The notes: generated from the sequence alone by a model not told the origin. 64,000 bases of DNA from Gelatoporia subvermispora B (GCA_000320605.2 KB445796.1:1497698-1561697), one strand, 5' to 3'. Shown: positions 1-10,124, numbered from the stretch's first letter. Made by a program: numbers and translations.

Positions 1-388
1 TGTTCGACTGCGGGCCTTCAAGTGTGACCGAAGCGGATCTGGAGGATGCTGGTCAGGAATCCGAGAGCAGAGATGGGGATAATACTGAGCAGCGAGTTCA
101 CGGAGTTGACGATGATGGTATCAATATTGTGGTTGAGATTGATTTAGACACGGAGGATGATGAAAGCGATGTAGATTGATAAGCTACAGTAGTTACATGG
201 GGACTACAGTACATATTACACTTTGTACCGTAGTTCACATGTTCTGAATACATCAGGCCCCGGGCTTAGGCCCGAGCCTGACCCTCTCGAGCCCAGCCCT
301 GGGGCTCGGGCTTGGCTCATACTTTGAGAAGCCCTGAGCCTCCTCAAGCCGAGCCCAAGCCCGGGGCTTTGAGCCGAGCCGGGCCCTG
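1..388 (+). mobile_element. 3' end of a hAT-type DNA transposon inserted in a gypsy element
   Basis: The stretch 253-388 is rich in GGGCTCGG/CCCGAGCC-type subterminal motifs in both orientations and ends GAGCCGGGCCCTG at 388. Read inward this is CAGGGCCCGGCTC, a hAT-like terminal inverted repeat (CAGGG start). Immediately beyond 388 the integrase reading frame of a gypsy element begins abruptly, so this is an insertion junction. The expected 8-bp target duplication on this side would be AACAACAC (389-396); the partner copy lies left of the window. hAT assignment rests on end sequence, position and the acidic coding tail at 3-179. Confidence 0.6.
3..179 (+). CDS. C-terminal tail of a hAT-family transposase (partial)
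   Basis: An open frame enters from the left edge and stops at TGA 177-179, giving 58 codons. The visible part is strongly acidic, with many Asp and Glu and an ending in Asp-Val-Asp. No catalytic or dimerisation motif is inside the window, so the family is inferred only from its place, about 75 bases before hAT-like subterminal repeats. Fungal hAT transposases often end in an acidic tail after the dimerisation domain. It could equally be the tail of another protein carried by the element. Confidence 0.4.
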   Translation, partial: FDCGPSSVTEADLEDAGQESESRDGDNTEQRVHGVDDDGINIVVEIDLDTEDDESDVD

Positions 389-3300
389 AACAACACTAAC
401 CGTGTCCGTGCCCTGTACTGACACTTGTTGCATGAGCGAACGAAATATGCGACCTGATCGTACATATTCGGCCAATAATACCTGTCCGAGACGTGCTTGT
501 ATGTAGCGTCTTGGCCTCGATGACCCGCTTCACGATGGGCCTCGGCAACAATCTCACAGCGCCTGTCCGGGTTCGATACGACGAGTTGTGGCATGCCCCC
601 CTTGCGTCGCCGCCAGAGTCTGCCGTCTCGCATGAAGAAGCTTGAAGCGATATTCACGAACGCTTGACTAGATTTGCAGCTTCCGGCGCCGGAGTCATCC
701 ACCACACCCATCCGATGATATGCCTCTATCGCTACCCACCACGCCTGGCCGTCGTGATCTTTGATCTTAGCGGCATGTGTCGAGCAACGCGGAGTGTTTG
801 GCCAATGTTCGTCTTCGATCTTGTTGTACCGTAAGCGATGATCTTCTCATGCTTGAGCTGCCGTGTCGCCCGGGAACGTGAATTGATGGGGCCCGAGACC
901 GAATTCCCTATACGGCACCCCGGATCCCGTGGTGCGTGAGTCGTCAATAGCGAAGGCGGGGCGATACTCAACAATCTCAAGCCTCGCTACCTCGCCACCA
1001 AGTTCGACCTCCTCGACACGGCATCTAGCCACCCGTCGCCACATGAACTCCTGACCAATGTAGTTGACATCATCCTCGTTCCGAAGAAGCCCGGGGTGGG
1101 ACGGAAAGTCTTCCGCGTCGACTTGATGCCACCGGAATTCGCGCAGACCACTTGCGAGTACCCACTGCGACTTTAAGTACCACTGCGGCAGGCCGCACAC
1201 AATATTTGCTGGTACGCCGTCGCTTCCATCGCTGTCCCTGATGGCAGTCGCCCGCTGCAACTCGAAGTCAGCGAGTGATGACACATGAATACAGAAGGGC
1301 TCAGCCGGGTCCGCTGGCGTGTCGACCATGGTGTCGCCGCCACCACTCCGCGATGCTGCATCTCGTACGATTGCGGCCCTCGCTGCTCGCCGGTCGTATT
1401 TGCTGCGTAAATGTCCGAAAGCCACTGCCGCCGCCCCAATGCGCCGTTCGAGTTCGTCCTCCCCGTCTGATTCGCTGCTGTCCTCTGGCGACGGCCGCCG
1501 CCTCGATAAACCGTCTTCAGCCGCGTGGTTTGCTGCGGGTACGTGGTTCAAGTAGAGGTCGAACAGCTGTATATAAGCCACCCATCGGGTCATTGGCGCA
1601 TTCGGTAAGTCTGGTTCCCGGATCATCTGCTTCAGGTACTTAGCATCTACATCAAGCCGGAAGCGCACACCCCACACGCGGTGGCGTAATTCCTTCAGAG
1701 CCCGGAACACGCCATACAGTTCCGCCTTCGGCTGCGAATAGCGCGACTCGACCTCGTTGAAGGTGCAGGACCCAAACAGCACTGGGTGCTTGTCAGTCTC
1801 GCGGAACTGGTATAATACCCAGCCGGAGCCGTACATTGAGGAATCTACCGCAACGACGATGAGCCCGTCGTCGTCGTCCCTAGGCATCTGAGTGATGCGT
1901 CTAGCGCGTTCGTAGTCAATCTTTTTCAAAATCGGGGCCGCCGATACCAGATCCTTGAGTGTATCCATCGCGTGTCTCTGCACCTGCCCAAATTCAAACG
2001 CATAGTCAGATTTCTTTAATAGGGTCGTGAGTGGCTTAGCTATCAGTGCAAAGTTCTTGATCCATTGGCACCCAACGCCGGCCGTTCCAAGAAAGCCCCT
2101 TACTTCCGACACCGACTCGCAGTACTGCCAGTTCTCGACTTTAGCGACGAGCCGATGCTCGAGTTGCAGCCCTTCCTTTGACACAACGACACCAACGATC
2201 GTGACGCGCGGCGTCGCCAGGATCAGCTTCTTTCCCGAGGCAGTAATCCCCGCCACTGCGAATCTATGAAAGATACGGTCAACTCTAGTTGCGAACTCGT
2301 ACACGAACTTGCGGATCCCAGAATTCGCCGTCATGGGTTCGTTATTGTAATCGTCTTCCGGTCCTTGTATACCCGCGTCGTCCACAAAGGCCTTGGCGAT
2401 TTCAGGCGTGTCATCTCCCAGCGTATGGTCAACACAATGCTGAAACTCTGGCATCGCGTTACAAGACCCCTGGGGCAGCGACGTGTTGCGGTTGGGTCCA
2501 CCGACGGGCGCTTGGAACGTCGTAAGATCGCGAGACAACTCATGTAGGATCCGCGCGTCATATCCCGAAAACAGATCCGCGACCATGTAGATTACACGGC
2601 CAACGAAGCTCTCTGCAAAGTCGTCTGTGCGCGGCGGTAGAGCCGAATCGCGGATCGTGATCGAGTTAAGTTCTTGCAAGTCGTGTACGAGACGTGGTTG
2701 CCCGTTCTTCTTCAAGACCGGGAACACTGCGGATCTGTACGAGGCGGATGAATACTTGAACTTTCCCGCACTTCGCTGTTCGGTAATAAGCCTGCAAACA
2801 TCGTCTTCTAGGGCCTTGGGGATTTTGATGATTGGCCGCTGCCACGGCATATGCTCGATATGAGGTATCTGATAATCTGGGAAATACTCGCGTGAAAATG
2901 TTCCGCGTTGCGCATCAGTGAAGGCTATCGCCTTCTCATTCTTGATAACCACATGCGCCATCAAGTCCAGCTCTGCCTCGGACAGGAAACCCTCAGGCAC
3001 AGTCGCGATAATCTCTTCTAATTGTCCACGGGATATTCTCTCGCTCCCCTCGAACTTTCGCCATGGCGACGGGTTCGTGGTGAGCGAGGGTAGCTCCCCA
3101 ACCATGATTGCTTTGAATTTCTGCGCTGACAGATTTGGCATGGACGTAGGTACTGGCCGCACCTTCTTCGATACTGGTTTATAACGTGTACCACTCACGC
3201 TTCCTTCATAAACCGCGAACGCTCTTGAGACCCATGCAGATGCCACCGGTTCGGACCGGGGAAGCGTCGCCCGAACTGTCTGTAACAAGTAATCATACGA

Positions 3301-3495
3301 CCGAGGAGGAAATAACTGTGAAACTAATAACAACTCATCTGCGCTCTGGCATCTAGAGGGGTCGACAATCTTTTCTAGAGTCTTGCCAAGCCTAGCTTCT
3401 ACGACGGACACGCGCCCTGCGGGAGGGGTAGGCTTTGAATGCGTGCCCGGCTTCAGAAACCCTGACGCATCCCTTCCCCACTTTCCGACGGCCAT
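389..3495 (-). pseudogene. gypsy pol: reverse transcriptase, RNase H, integrase N-terminus (stop-interrupted, truncated)
   Basis: The frame opens at 3495, overlaps gag by 43 nt and runs about 880 codons to TGA at 847-849. Beyond that codon the same frame stays open through 846-712 into an integrase zinc-binding domain at about 430-545, with His-x4-His and a Cys-x2-Cys pair. The RT palm shows an FVDD catalytic box near residue 370 and LPQGSCN upstream of it. The RNase H core begins near residue 548 (VAVDSSMYGSGW). An acidic Ser/Glu/Asp segment follows RNase H. The hAT insertion ends the coding sequence at 389. One nonsense codon separates RT/RNase H from integrase, so no full polyprotein can be made. 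Expression of pol would depend on -1 frameshifting from gag. Confidence 0.85.
3405..3462 (-). promoter_or_regulatory. programmed -1 ribosomal frameshift signal at the gag/pol junction
   Basis: On the minus strand the last gag codons contain the heptamer G GGT TTC (3462-3456), which fits X XXY YYZ, followed at once by the gag stop TGA. A -1 slip gives GGG TTT CTG AAG, exactly the pol frame. After a 6-nt spacer the arms CGGGCACGC (3449-3441) and GCGTGTCCG (3413-3405) can form a 9-bp stem with one G-U pair and a loop of about 27 nt. Slippery site, spacer and stem match the known architecture of viral and retroelement frameshift signals. The function is inferred from sequence. Confidence 0.8.
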
Positions 3496-6050
3496 TCGCT
3501 AGCCGCCGCCAGAACTAGCCGATCCGCGTTCCTCGCTGGATCTATTCCTGCCGCTCGCAACTTGATCGACTTATCGGTTTTCACCCCAGTGGGCCACGCT
3601 TCGACTTCCATGGTACCGAACCTGTCGTAGTCAACGCGACATGAAAACCAGTGGAACCACGGTTGTCCCAAGATACCATCATGCACACCGGTCTCCTGTG
3701 TGCTGACGAAGAAGTGATGGTCGAAACGAGACCTATCGATTTCGAGCGGCGCCTCTCGACAACATCCGAGTAGTTTCACAGGCTCACCGGATATACCCCG
3801 CAACGACCACCGAGCCCCATCTTTGTCAATAGGTACGTCGGTTTGCTCCCATACTCGGCGACTTATGAGATTGAGTTCTGAACCTGTATCGATCAGGAAG
3901 ATAACGTGCTCGCCACCGAACCTAGCCTCCACGAAGCCCGTAGCCATCGCGAAGAAATGTTTCGACCGAAGACTCACCGCCGCTGTGTACCGTTGAAGGA
4001 TCGCCCCGAGATCCTCCGTCGTGTCATACGTTAAGAGTGCTGCGCCCGGCTGACCACTGTTCGTCTTGCCCTGCAGGCCATCTCTTTCCTCTTCGTCCTC
4101 CGTCGTCACACTCACTTCCCCGTCATCCGTGAATTCCGTTACGATTGCCCTTGCGCCAACTTCGCGCCTCGTCTTCGTGAGTGACGCGAAGCGCTTCTGC
4201 AGTTCTGGAGATAACCCGATAATATCGCGTAACGGCAGGGTCACCTTCGTTGCCAATAGTTGCGCTTGTACCTCCTCTATTTGCACGCTGTCTGATTGCT
4301 CGGCGTCCCGCTTTTCCCCCCTTGCCTCCCGTTTCCTCCGTTCTCGTTCCCGCCATCCTTCCTCTGTGTTCACCACGGGCGGTCGCATTCCCGCCGATCC
4401 CTTCTCTTGTGCCGCCGTCTTCTTGCCGCTTGCCTTGACGACTTCCATCGGCAGCTCTTCAAAACAAACCTCCTTGACCACCTCTTTATCTTCATCAACT
4501 TCCTCACACGTCGTCACCCGTTTTTGCTTCGCACTCCTCGTCTGAATTGGGAACGAATGAGCTGACTCCGAGGCGATAGCAAAGACACCTCCCTTCAGTA
4601 CATGCTCGCCGTCTCTGCACAGCCCCATCACTGCCACGTTCATATGCGGTGGCGCATCTTTCTTCGATGGATCGGACCTAGCCCGTAACTTGGCGTCGTT
4701 CCTCAGGACCCTGGCGATACCCCCTTGACCAGGCAACGCCCGTGGTAGCTCAGATCCGTCCGGTTTAACCAGGCGACCCGTGGATCCTAACTTGATGAGC
4801 CCTTCTTCAACCAACTTGATAGTCTCAGGGCAGCTCTTGATGCCAATCCCATGATCAAGGTCGATACCCTCGGTTTTGTCGCACATCCAACATTTGCGGG
4901 CCGTCCTCTGACCAAGCATATGAGAGCAATTACCCGTCTGCGTGCACTGCGCGTTCACGGATGTCTGCGCGGGCACCTGCTGATTCATCGTGAACGCCAT
5001 TAGCTTCTCAAACCGATCGGCGAGGGACTTAGCGTGTTCTAACACCTGCTTGCTCTCGCTATCGCTCGGCGCCTCGTGCTTAACCTTCAGCTCTACCTGG
5101 GACCTCGTCGTCTCCTTGGACTTCCTGTGCTTCTTCTTCTTCGAGCGTGGCTCGCTGTCTTCAGAATCGCTCGACCTATCGGATCCCGATGAATCATCCC
5201 TCGATGTCTCATCACTACTGCCTTCGGAGTCATCTGAGTCCTCGTTGACGTCCTCCCCACCAAAAAGAGACTTAGCTTGTTCGACCGTCTTCTCCATTGG
5301 TGGCGGAGAGCGCATCTCGACCACTACTCCTGCCTTCTCTAACTTGGCTCGTATCTTCTGTCTGGCGCGCTGTGGGATGCCCTTGTAGAAGTAGAGATCG
5401 CGTTCTTTTTCCGTTACCATTTTCGTCTCCGTCATATCGCCTAGCGTCTCGAGGAATTCCCGGAAATACTTGTCGAATTGCTGTACCGTCGTCATCCTGC
5501 GCCCGCGAGCCGCCCGGTAGAATTTCCGCAGCTTGCTAGGCCTGAATTTGGACTCCTCATCAGTAGATCCGTACAATTGTAATAACTTAGCTTTCGCGGC
5601 ATCCCAATCAGACGCCGTTGGTCTGAACTCGTGGAGATGCTTAATGACACGGCGCACATTATTCGCGCAGTACCGTAGGCACTGGTTAGGCCATTCCGCG
5701 TCCGGTATCCCGGCCGCCTTGGCGCAAGTCGCGAAATCGTTCACGAAGTCCGTGACACGTGCGCCTTTGAACTTCGGTGCGCCCTTCGTGCCTGGAAGAG
5801 GCATGACGATAGAAGTGCCCGTCGGCTGCATCGCTGATACCGTTTGTCGCTGCTCGTTCGTTGCAAGAACCGATTGAGTCGAACTCGGTTGCGGCGTCAA
5901 ACTTGATGTCGCTGAAATGCCGGTTGTGTTCTGCGCCGCCGTTCTAACCGCGGACCTCGTACTCACTCCCGACGTCGAACGTGTATGGTTAGAATACTCA
6001 GCTCTTGCCGATGGAGCCGTCCAATACTCGCGCCCTTGCATGTCGCTCAT
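3453..6050 (-). CDS. gypsy Gag-aspartic protease polyprotein
   Basis: The 865-codon frame has its ATG at 6050. The N-terminal half resembles retrotransposon Gag (capsid-like helices near residues 95-250, with a YxREFLE-type segment). A Ser/Asp/Glu-rich then Lys-rich linker lies near 290-320. A Cys/His cluster near 365-405 (CxxxxxC...CWMC...DLDH) may replace the usual zinc knuckle. A retropepsin-like protease with the catalytic triplet Asp-Thr-Gly (FLIDTGSELN) lies near residue 716. The frame ends in TGA at 3453-3455, inside the frameshift cassette. Upstream of the ATG the frame stays open for about 24 codons of basic residues to a TAG, so the original start may have been different. The protein is intact even though pol is not. 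Confidence 0.8.
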   Translation of the reverse strand: MSDMQGREYWTAPSARAEYSNHTRSTSGVSTRSAVRTAAQNTTGISATSSLTPQPSSTQSVLATNEQRQTVSAMQPTGTSIVMPLPGTKGAPKFKGARVTDFVNDFATCAKAAGIPDAEWPNQCLRYCANNVRRVIKHLHEFRPTASDWDAAKAKLLQLYGSTDEESKFRPSKLRKFYRAARGRRMTTVQQFDKYFREFLETLGDMTETKMVTEKERDLYFYKGIPQRARQKIRAKLEKAGVVVEMRSPPPMEKTVEQAKSLFGGEDVNEDSDDSEGSSDETSRDDSSGSDRSSDSEDSEPRSKKKKHRKSKETTRSQVELKVKHEAPSDSESKQVLEHAKSLADRFEKLMAFTMNQQVPAQTSVNAQCTQTGNCSHMLGQRTARKCWMCDKTEGIDLDHGIGIKSCPETIKLVEEGLIKLGSTGRLVKPDGSELPRALPGQGGIARVLRNDAKLRARSDPSKKDAPPHMNVAVMGLCRDGEHVLKGGVFAIASESAHSFPIQTRSAKQKRVTTCEEVDEDKEVVKEVCFEELPMEVVKASGKKTAAQEKGSAGMRPPVVNTEEGWRERERRKREARGEKRDAEQSDSVQIEEVQAQLLATKVTLPLRDIIGLSPELQKRFASLTKTRREVGARAIVTEFTDDGEVSVTTEDEEERDGLQGKTNSGQPGAALLTYDTTEDLGAILQRYTAAVSLRSKHFFAMATGFVEARFGGEHVIFLIDTGSELNLISRRVWEQTDVPIDKDGARWSLRGISGEPVKLLGCCREAPLEIDRSRFDHHFFVSTQETGVHDGILGQPWFHWFSCRVDYDRFGTMEVEAWPTGVKTDKSIKLRAAGIDPARNADRLVLAAASEWPSESGEGMRQGF

Positions 6051-6839
6051 CGATACGTCTTGTTCGCTACCGATCCGCGTGGTGGATTTGCGCCTACCAC
6101 CTACGATACCGGAACCGGCTTTCTTCTTCGTTGGCGGCTACAAACGCACAATTTTTATGCTGTCATAATATTGCTTATCCATGCTGTCCCTAGATATCAA
6201 ACTTCAAGAACTTTACTAGAACACCATTCCCACAGGTGTGGAAGGGTGGGAGATACACCGAAACGACTGACTGACATACACTTTCGTTTTTTTCTTTAGA
6301 GTTATCTTCCGAACGCTTCTCGCGCGTTCAACACGTGCGCGGGCGAACTGTACGATTACGCGGTTTCATCTCGTCGAGTTCAACACTCGTGGGCCGTCGA
6401 TAGGGTGTTGGACAGGCTTGTCTTTATTTTCTCTCTCTTTCTCCCTTGTCTCACCTATGGTCACGCATCGAGACTGAATCGTTTTTTGTTATCTCGCACG
6501 AATAGGGCACTGCAGCACGGCTGTACGCGAGCGCTCGGTCAAAGCCTTACGAAGACCGCTGCGGGATCGATCCATCCTGCGGCTTCGCTATTACACCCCG
6601 CGTCTCGGCTTGGGCCACCGGGACTGCGAATCGCAAATAGGGAGTACGGCGAGCTCGCTGGTGGATGCAGAAGCCCAATACCGCGGACAGGTGAAGACGC
6701 GCGAGCGAGAAGCCCGACGCAGGCGTCCCAATCCGGAAGGAAACATGCCTATCTAGGCAACTATCCGCGAGCTTCTGACGTGCCGCGTCGTCATACTTTA
6801 CTTCTCTTGTGCCATCGCCTCGTCACGTACGTCACCGTC
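6051..6839. other. leader region upstream of gypsy gag, unresolved
   Basis: No gene is supported here. The first 90 bases next to gag are open in the gag frame and encode basic residues, then a TAG closes it. The rest should hold the gypsy element's primer-binding site and 5' LTR, but with the other LTR outside the window the borders cannot be fixed by comparison. A GCGCCTACCA (minus TGGTAGGCGC) at 6090-6099 resembles an initiator-tRNA-Met primer site but sits too close to gag to trust. Confidence 0.4.
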
Positions 6840-7203
6840 TGTCATGTATTATTCTTATTGGCTGGGAGCCTCGGCCGGAGTCAGGCACGAGAGCTAGGAT
6901 CCTCGCATGTATATAAGGCGCCGTCCCGCCGTCGAATGGACGTGTTCTCCCCTTCCTGGAGCTTCAGTCTGAGCCCGCGTCTTCGGGCAGTCTGAGAGTC
7001 TGGACTGTCGAGTTCCATGGCGGCCACAAGCATTCCACTGCCAACAGACGCGAACGCATTGAGGTACGTACCTGATTAACGTGCTCGTAACTAAGTCAGC
7101 TCTTATAGACCACCCGACTCCGTGATCACGAGTTACCGTGGTTGGTTTTCCGGAGCGAGCCTTGAACACCGACAGTCGACACCTCGCCTGCTCCTCTTCC
7201 ACA
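6840..7203 (+). repeat. candidate plus-strand LTR remnant with primer-binding site
   Basis: The 364-bp block starts TGTCATG and ends TTCCACA, with the TGT...ACA ends typical of LTRs. It carries a good TATA box (TATATAAGG) near 6911. Two bases after its end comes TGGTGACCACC (from 7206), in the place and with the TGG start expected of a primer-binding site. The flanks are not a 5-bp duplication (CCGTC left, AGTGG right), so it is not a solo LTR but would be a 5' LTR whose body is gone. It is in the opposite orientation to the gypsy genes on its left. A second copy would be needed to prove it. Confidence 0.4.
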
Positions 7204-7628
7204 AGTGGTGACCACCGCAGGGGGGGTAGAGTGTCGAAGCAGCTGGCCGAGTATCAGCCAGTCGGGTAGCGGCAAGCGGAGCCGGACGCAGTCAAGATTC
7301 CGTATTCGCGTCTGAATGGATTGAATTGACCGGAAGTGAGGACCGTTTTCATGTCTCTTCCATGGGTCGAGCCGCAACCACCCTGCGTCAATTCGATCTT
7401 CTCCCTTTTTTTCGCATTACACTGTATGGAAACAAGAGTCATCCCTCAGCAATAAAAAAGAGAAAATGGCGCGATGTACAAGGAGCCAGGCACGGCTGCC
7501 GATGTTGGGCGATTCACCAAAATCAGTTTCAGAAGGTAGGTTGAATACCGAATCCGATCAGTTGCTCCCTCAACTGTAACTCGGATTGCATGAGAAGTCG
7601 ATGTTTACGATGAAGGCCACACATGTGC
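7204..7628. other. non-coding stretch upstream of the esterase gene
   Basis: About 425 bases with no supported gene. The left end may be internal sequence of an LTR element (see the LTR candidate). The right end is the promoter region of the esterase-like gene. Confidence 0.4.
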
Positions 7629-7635
7629 TATAAAG
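7629..7635 (+). promoter_or_regulatory. TATA box of the esterase-like gene
   Basis: TATAAAG lies 71 bases before the ATG at 7700, a normal spacing for a fungal TATA promoter with a short leader. Confidence 0.5.
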
Positions 7636-7699
7636 AGTGTGCCATGCTCCAACGGCTGCTCCTCAGGTCGGCACATTCGCCCTCCATATTCAGCCCATA

Positions 7700-10124
7700 A
7701 TGCTTGTGACCACGACCTTGGTCATCTTCACTCTCTCTTATATCACGCTCTCTCAATCTGTCAGTGTGCGCTCGTCAGCGGCCCCGGTTGTTGTTTTAGA
7801 CAATGGGGTATTCATTGGAAACCATGTCAACGGCATCGACGAGTTTCTAGGCGTGCCCTATGCGCAAGCACCGTAAGGTCTTATATAATTTCATCGTCCG
7901 CATGGAGCTGAAGTCCGGCTCTGCTTTAGGGTTGGAAATCTGCGTTTCCGTTGTCCCCAGGGGATAGAGCCGTACCACGGCACCTACAATTCCACCGCCT
8001 ACGGGAATGTCTGCCCGCAGGACTACTTGACTGTCGTCGGTTCACCTGCAAATGTTACCTTCCTCGAGCCATTCCTAGCCGCTGCAGCGAAGGTTGCCCA
8101 GAGCCCGAATGTGACTCAGTCGGAGGACTGTGAGCCAGCTGGCCTTGTGTTCTGATCGTCGTATCGAGCGCAATATAGGCCTCAATCTGGACGTGTATGT
8201 GCCGGCGGGCGCAAAACCGGGGGCGAACATCCCTGTCATAGTGGTGCGTGTTCTCGATTAGAACAAACCATCGAAATAGTGCTGATGAATCTCTCCAGTG
8301 GTTACCCATATGTGCGATTTTTCATGCTTTTCACAGCCGTCACTCATGTCCTCGCCATCATCCCAGCTGCTTTCCTCTTCGGCGGCTCTTCGTTGTATGC
8401 GCGCTTATATGCATATGTAGCTGACTGCGACTCACACCAATTGGTTCAGCTTGGACGGCAAGAAAATTGTCGAACGATCTCTTCAGAATCATGAACCTGT
8501 CATTCTCGTCTCCATAAATTACCGGTATGTGTTCGTGTCGAGGATCGTCTAGTGACACTTATCAACGGTCCCCACTCCGCAGTATGAATGGTATCTATCG
8601 CCAAACTTGCCTAGTTCAACCACACATTGACGCTATTAATTCTCGTGTAGCTTTCGGTTTCCTGCCAGGCCAAGAGGCCAAAGATGCCGGAGTCACCAAT
8701 CTGGGCCTCCGCGACCGTGAGTCAATTCGAACAGTATCCGCTCGAGTACTTCGTATTAAAATCCGCCCTTGTTTCACCAGAGCGACAAGCGTTCCGTTGG
8801 GTTCAGCAGTATATACGCCAATTTGGTGGCGACCCCAAACGGGTGACGATGTAAGTCCCAAGCCCAAATCTAGTGTACAAAATCATAACGCAGGTGATAT
8901 ACGATAGGTGGGGTGGAAACGCTGGTGGCACCTCTGCGGGTATACAGATGCTCACCAACGGTGGCAATGCCGAAGGCCTGTTCACCAACGTATGGATGCA
9001 CGGCGGATTCCCTCTTCCCCTGAACACATACCTCGACTTGCAAGGCACGTACGATGGGCTTGTGAACGGAACATCGTGCCAGGGCAGCTCCGATTCGCTC
9101 GATTGCTTACGGCAACTGCCGTTCGAGGAGCTGTACAATGCAATGACCGTGTCTCGTGCAGACGAACGATTCGGGGTGCGTACATAAAGTTTCCGTACCA
9201 CTTGCAGGCCTGACCATATAGTAGCGTTGGCAAGTCACCCTTGATTACGACTTCATCGCGGAGCAGCCGGAGACCCTATTAACCAGGGGATCAGTGTCAC
9301 GCGTGCCATTGGTAGTCGGAGTACGCTATATCGTCAGCGATCGTTTGTATATGCTCACCATTTTGGTGCTAGGACACGGAAGATGAAGGCACGTCGGGCG
9401 CTCTCAATCTGACTAGTATCACGTAAGTCTGTTTTCGCTCAAATGACCGTACCTGACGTGGTCGTGCAGAACTGACAATGATACTGCAACATGGCTGATG
9501 GAGGAGGGTATCCCGGGCATTTCTGCGGAAGACGTTGAACACATCTTTGCACTTTACCCTTCCGACCCTGCTGCAGGTTCTCCGTTTGGGACAGGAGACA
9601 TGTATGCGTTTACCCCGCAGTACAAGAGGTTGTCGGCTATCATTGGCGATCTCGAATATCATGCCCAGCGTCGCTTTTTCCTCAATTACACGTCTGGGTA
9701 TCTGGATCAGCCCACCTGGTCATTTTGTAAGTCCTCTGGTCGCGTAACAAGGCTCGACACTGACCGTAACATTTGCACGTCCACAGTGAGCAAGGAGTTC
9801 AAATACCCGTACATTGGAGCGGTGAGCCCTGCATGCTCCGTCGTCCTACAATATTCGTGTACTTACGGACATAAATTCTTCCAGACGGATCTCAGCGAGA
9901 TGCTGAATATCTGGGGCCCCGGAAGCTTGACTGATCGCCTCATTAGCTTTGCCACGTACAATACTCCAAACAATAACTCCGGGGTGCAGTGGCGGGAGTG
10001 GACCATTCCCGAGCCGCACCAGCTCAACGTCCAGAATGACTCTTCCTTCACGGAGGGGATGGACACGTTCAGGGCTGAGGGAACTAGTCTCTTGAGGGCG
10101 CTGAATATCCAGCACCCCGAGTAA
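7700..10124 (+). CDS. type-B carboxylesterase-like protein lacking catalytic residues
   Basis: Fourteen exons join in phase to 565 residues: 7700-7872, 7930-8129, 8179-8243, 8299-8311, 8367-8394, 8450-8524, 8583-8716, 8781-8850, 8908-9179, 9235-9320, 9373-9422, 9470-9726, 9787-9821, 9885-10124. A hydrophobic signal peptide starts the protein. The fold is that of type-B carboxylesterases/lipases: FLGVPYAQ, PVGNLRFR, EDCLNLDVYVP, VILVSINYR, FGGDPKRVT, DEGT. Key sites are altered. The nucleophile elbow GxSxG reads GGNAGG (Ser to Asn). The oxyanion WIxGGxF region reads WLPISAF, without the two glycines. The exon junction GA-TDLSEM lacks the FH(G/A) segment that normally carries the catalytic His. 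About 20 extra residues follow INYR. This is either a pseudoenzyme or a decaying gene with an open frame. The acid residue (Glu of DEGT) remains. Confidence 0.8.

Larger units (their letters stand above)
389..6050 (-). mobile_element. Ty3/gypsy LTR retrotransposon, minus strand, truncated
   Basis: Reading leftward from 6050, the order is gag, aspartic protease, reverse transcriptase, RNase H and integrase zinc-binding domain, the gene order of the Ty3/gypsy (Metaviridae) class. The element is broken at 388/389 by a hAT insertion, so the integrase catalytic core, any chromodomain and the 3' LTR are not in the window. Its own 5' LTR and primer-binding site should lie to the right of 6050, but I could not define them. 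The element is also disabled by one in-frame stop at 847-849. Confidence 0.85.

Noticed and set aside
6090..6099. TGGTAGGCGC as the gypsy primer-binding site
   Set aside because: It lies about 40 bases before the gag ATG and within a stretch that still reads as basic coding sequence.
6840..7203. Solo LTR
   Set aside because: The five bases on each side (CCGTC and AGTGG) do not match, so there is no target duplication; a 5' LTR remnant fits better.
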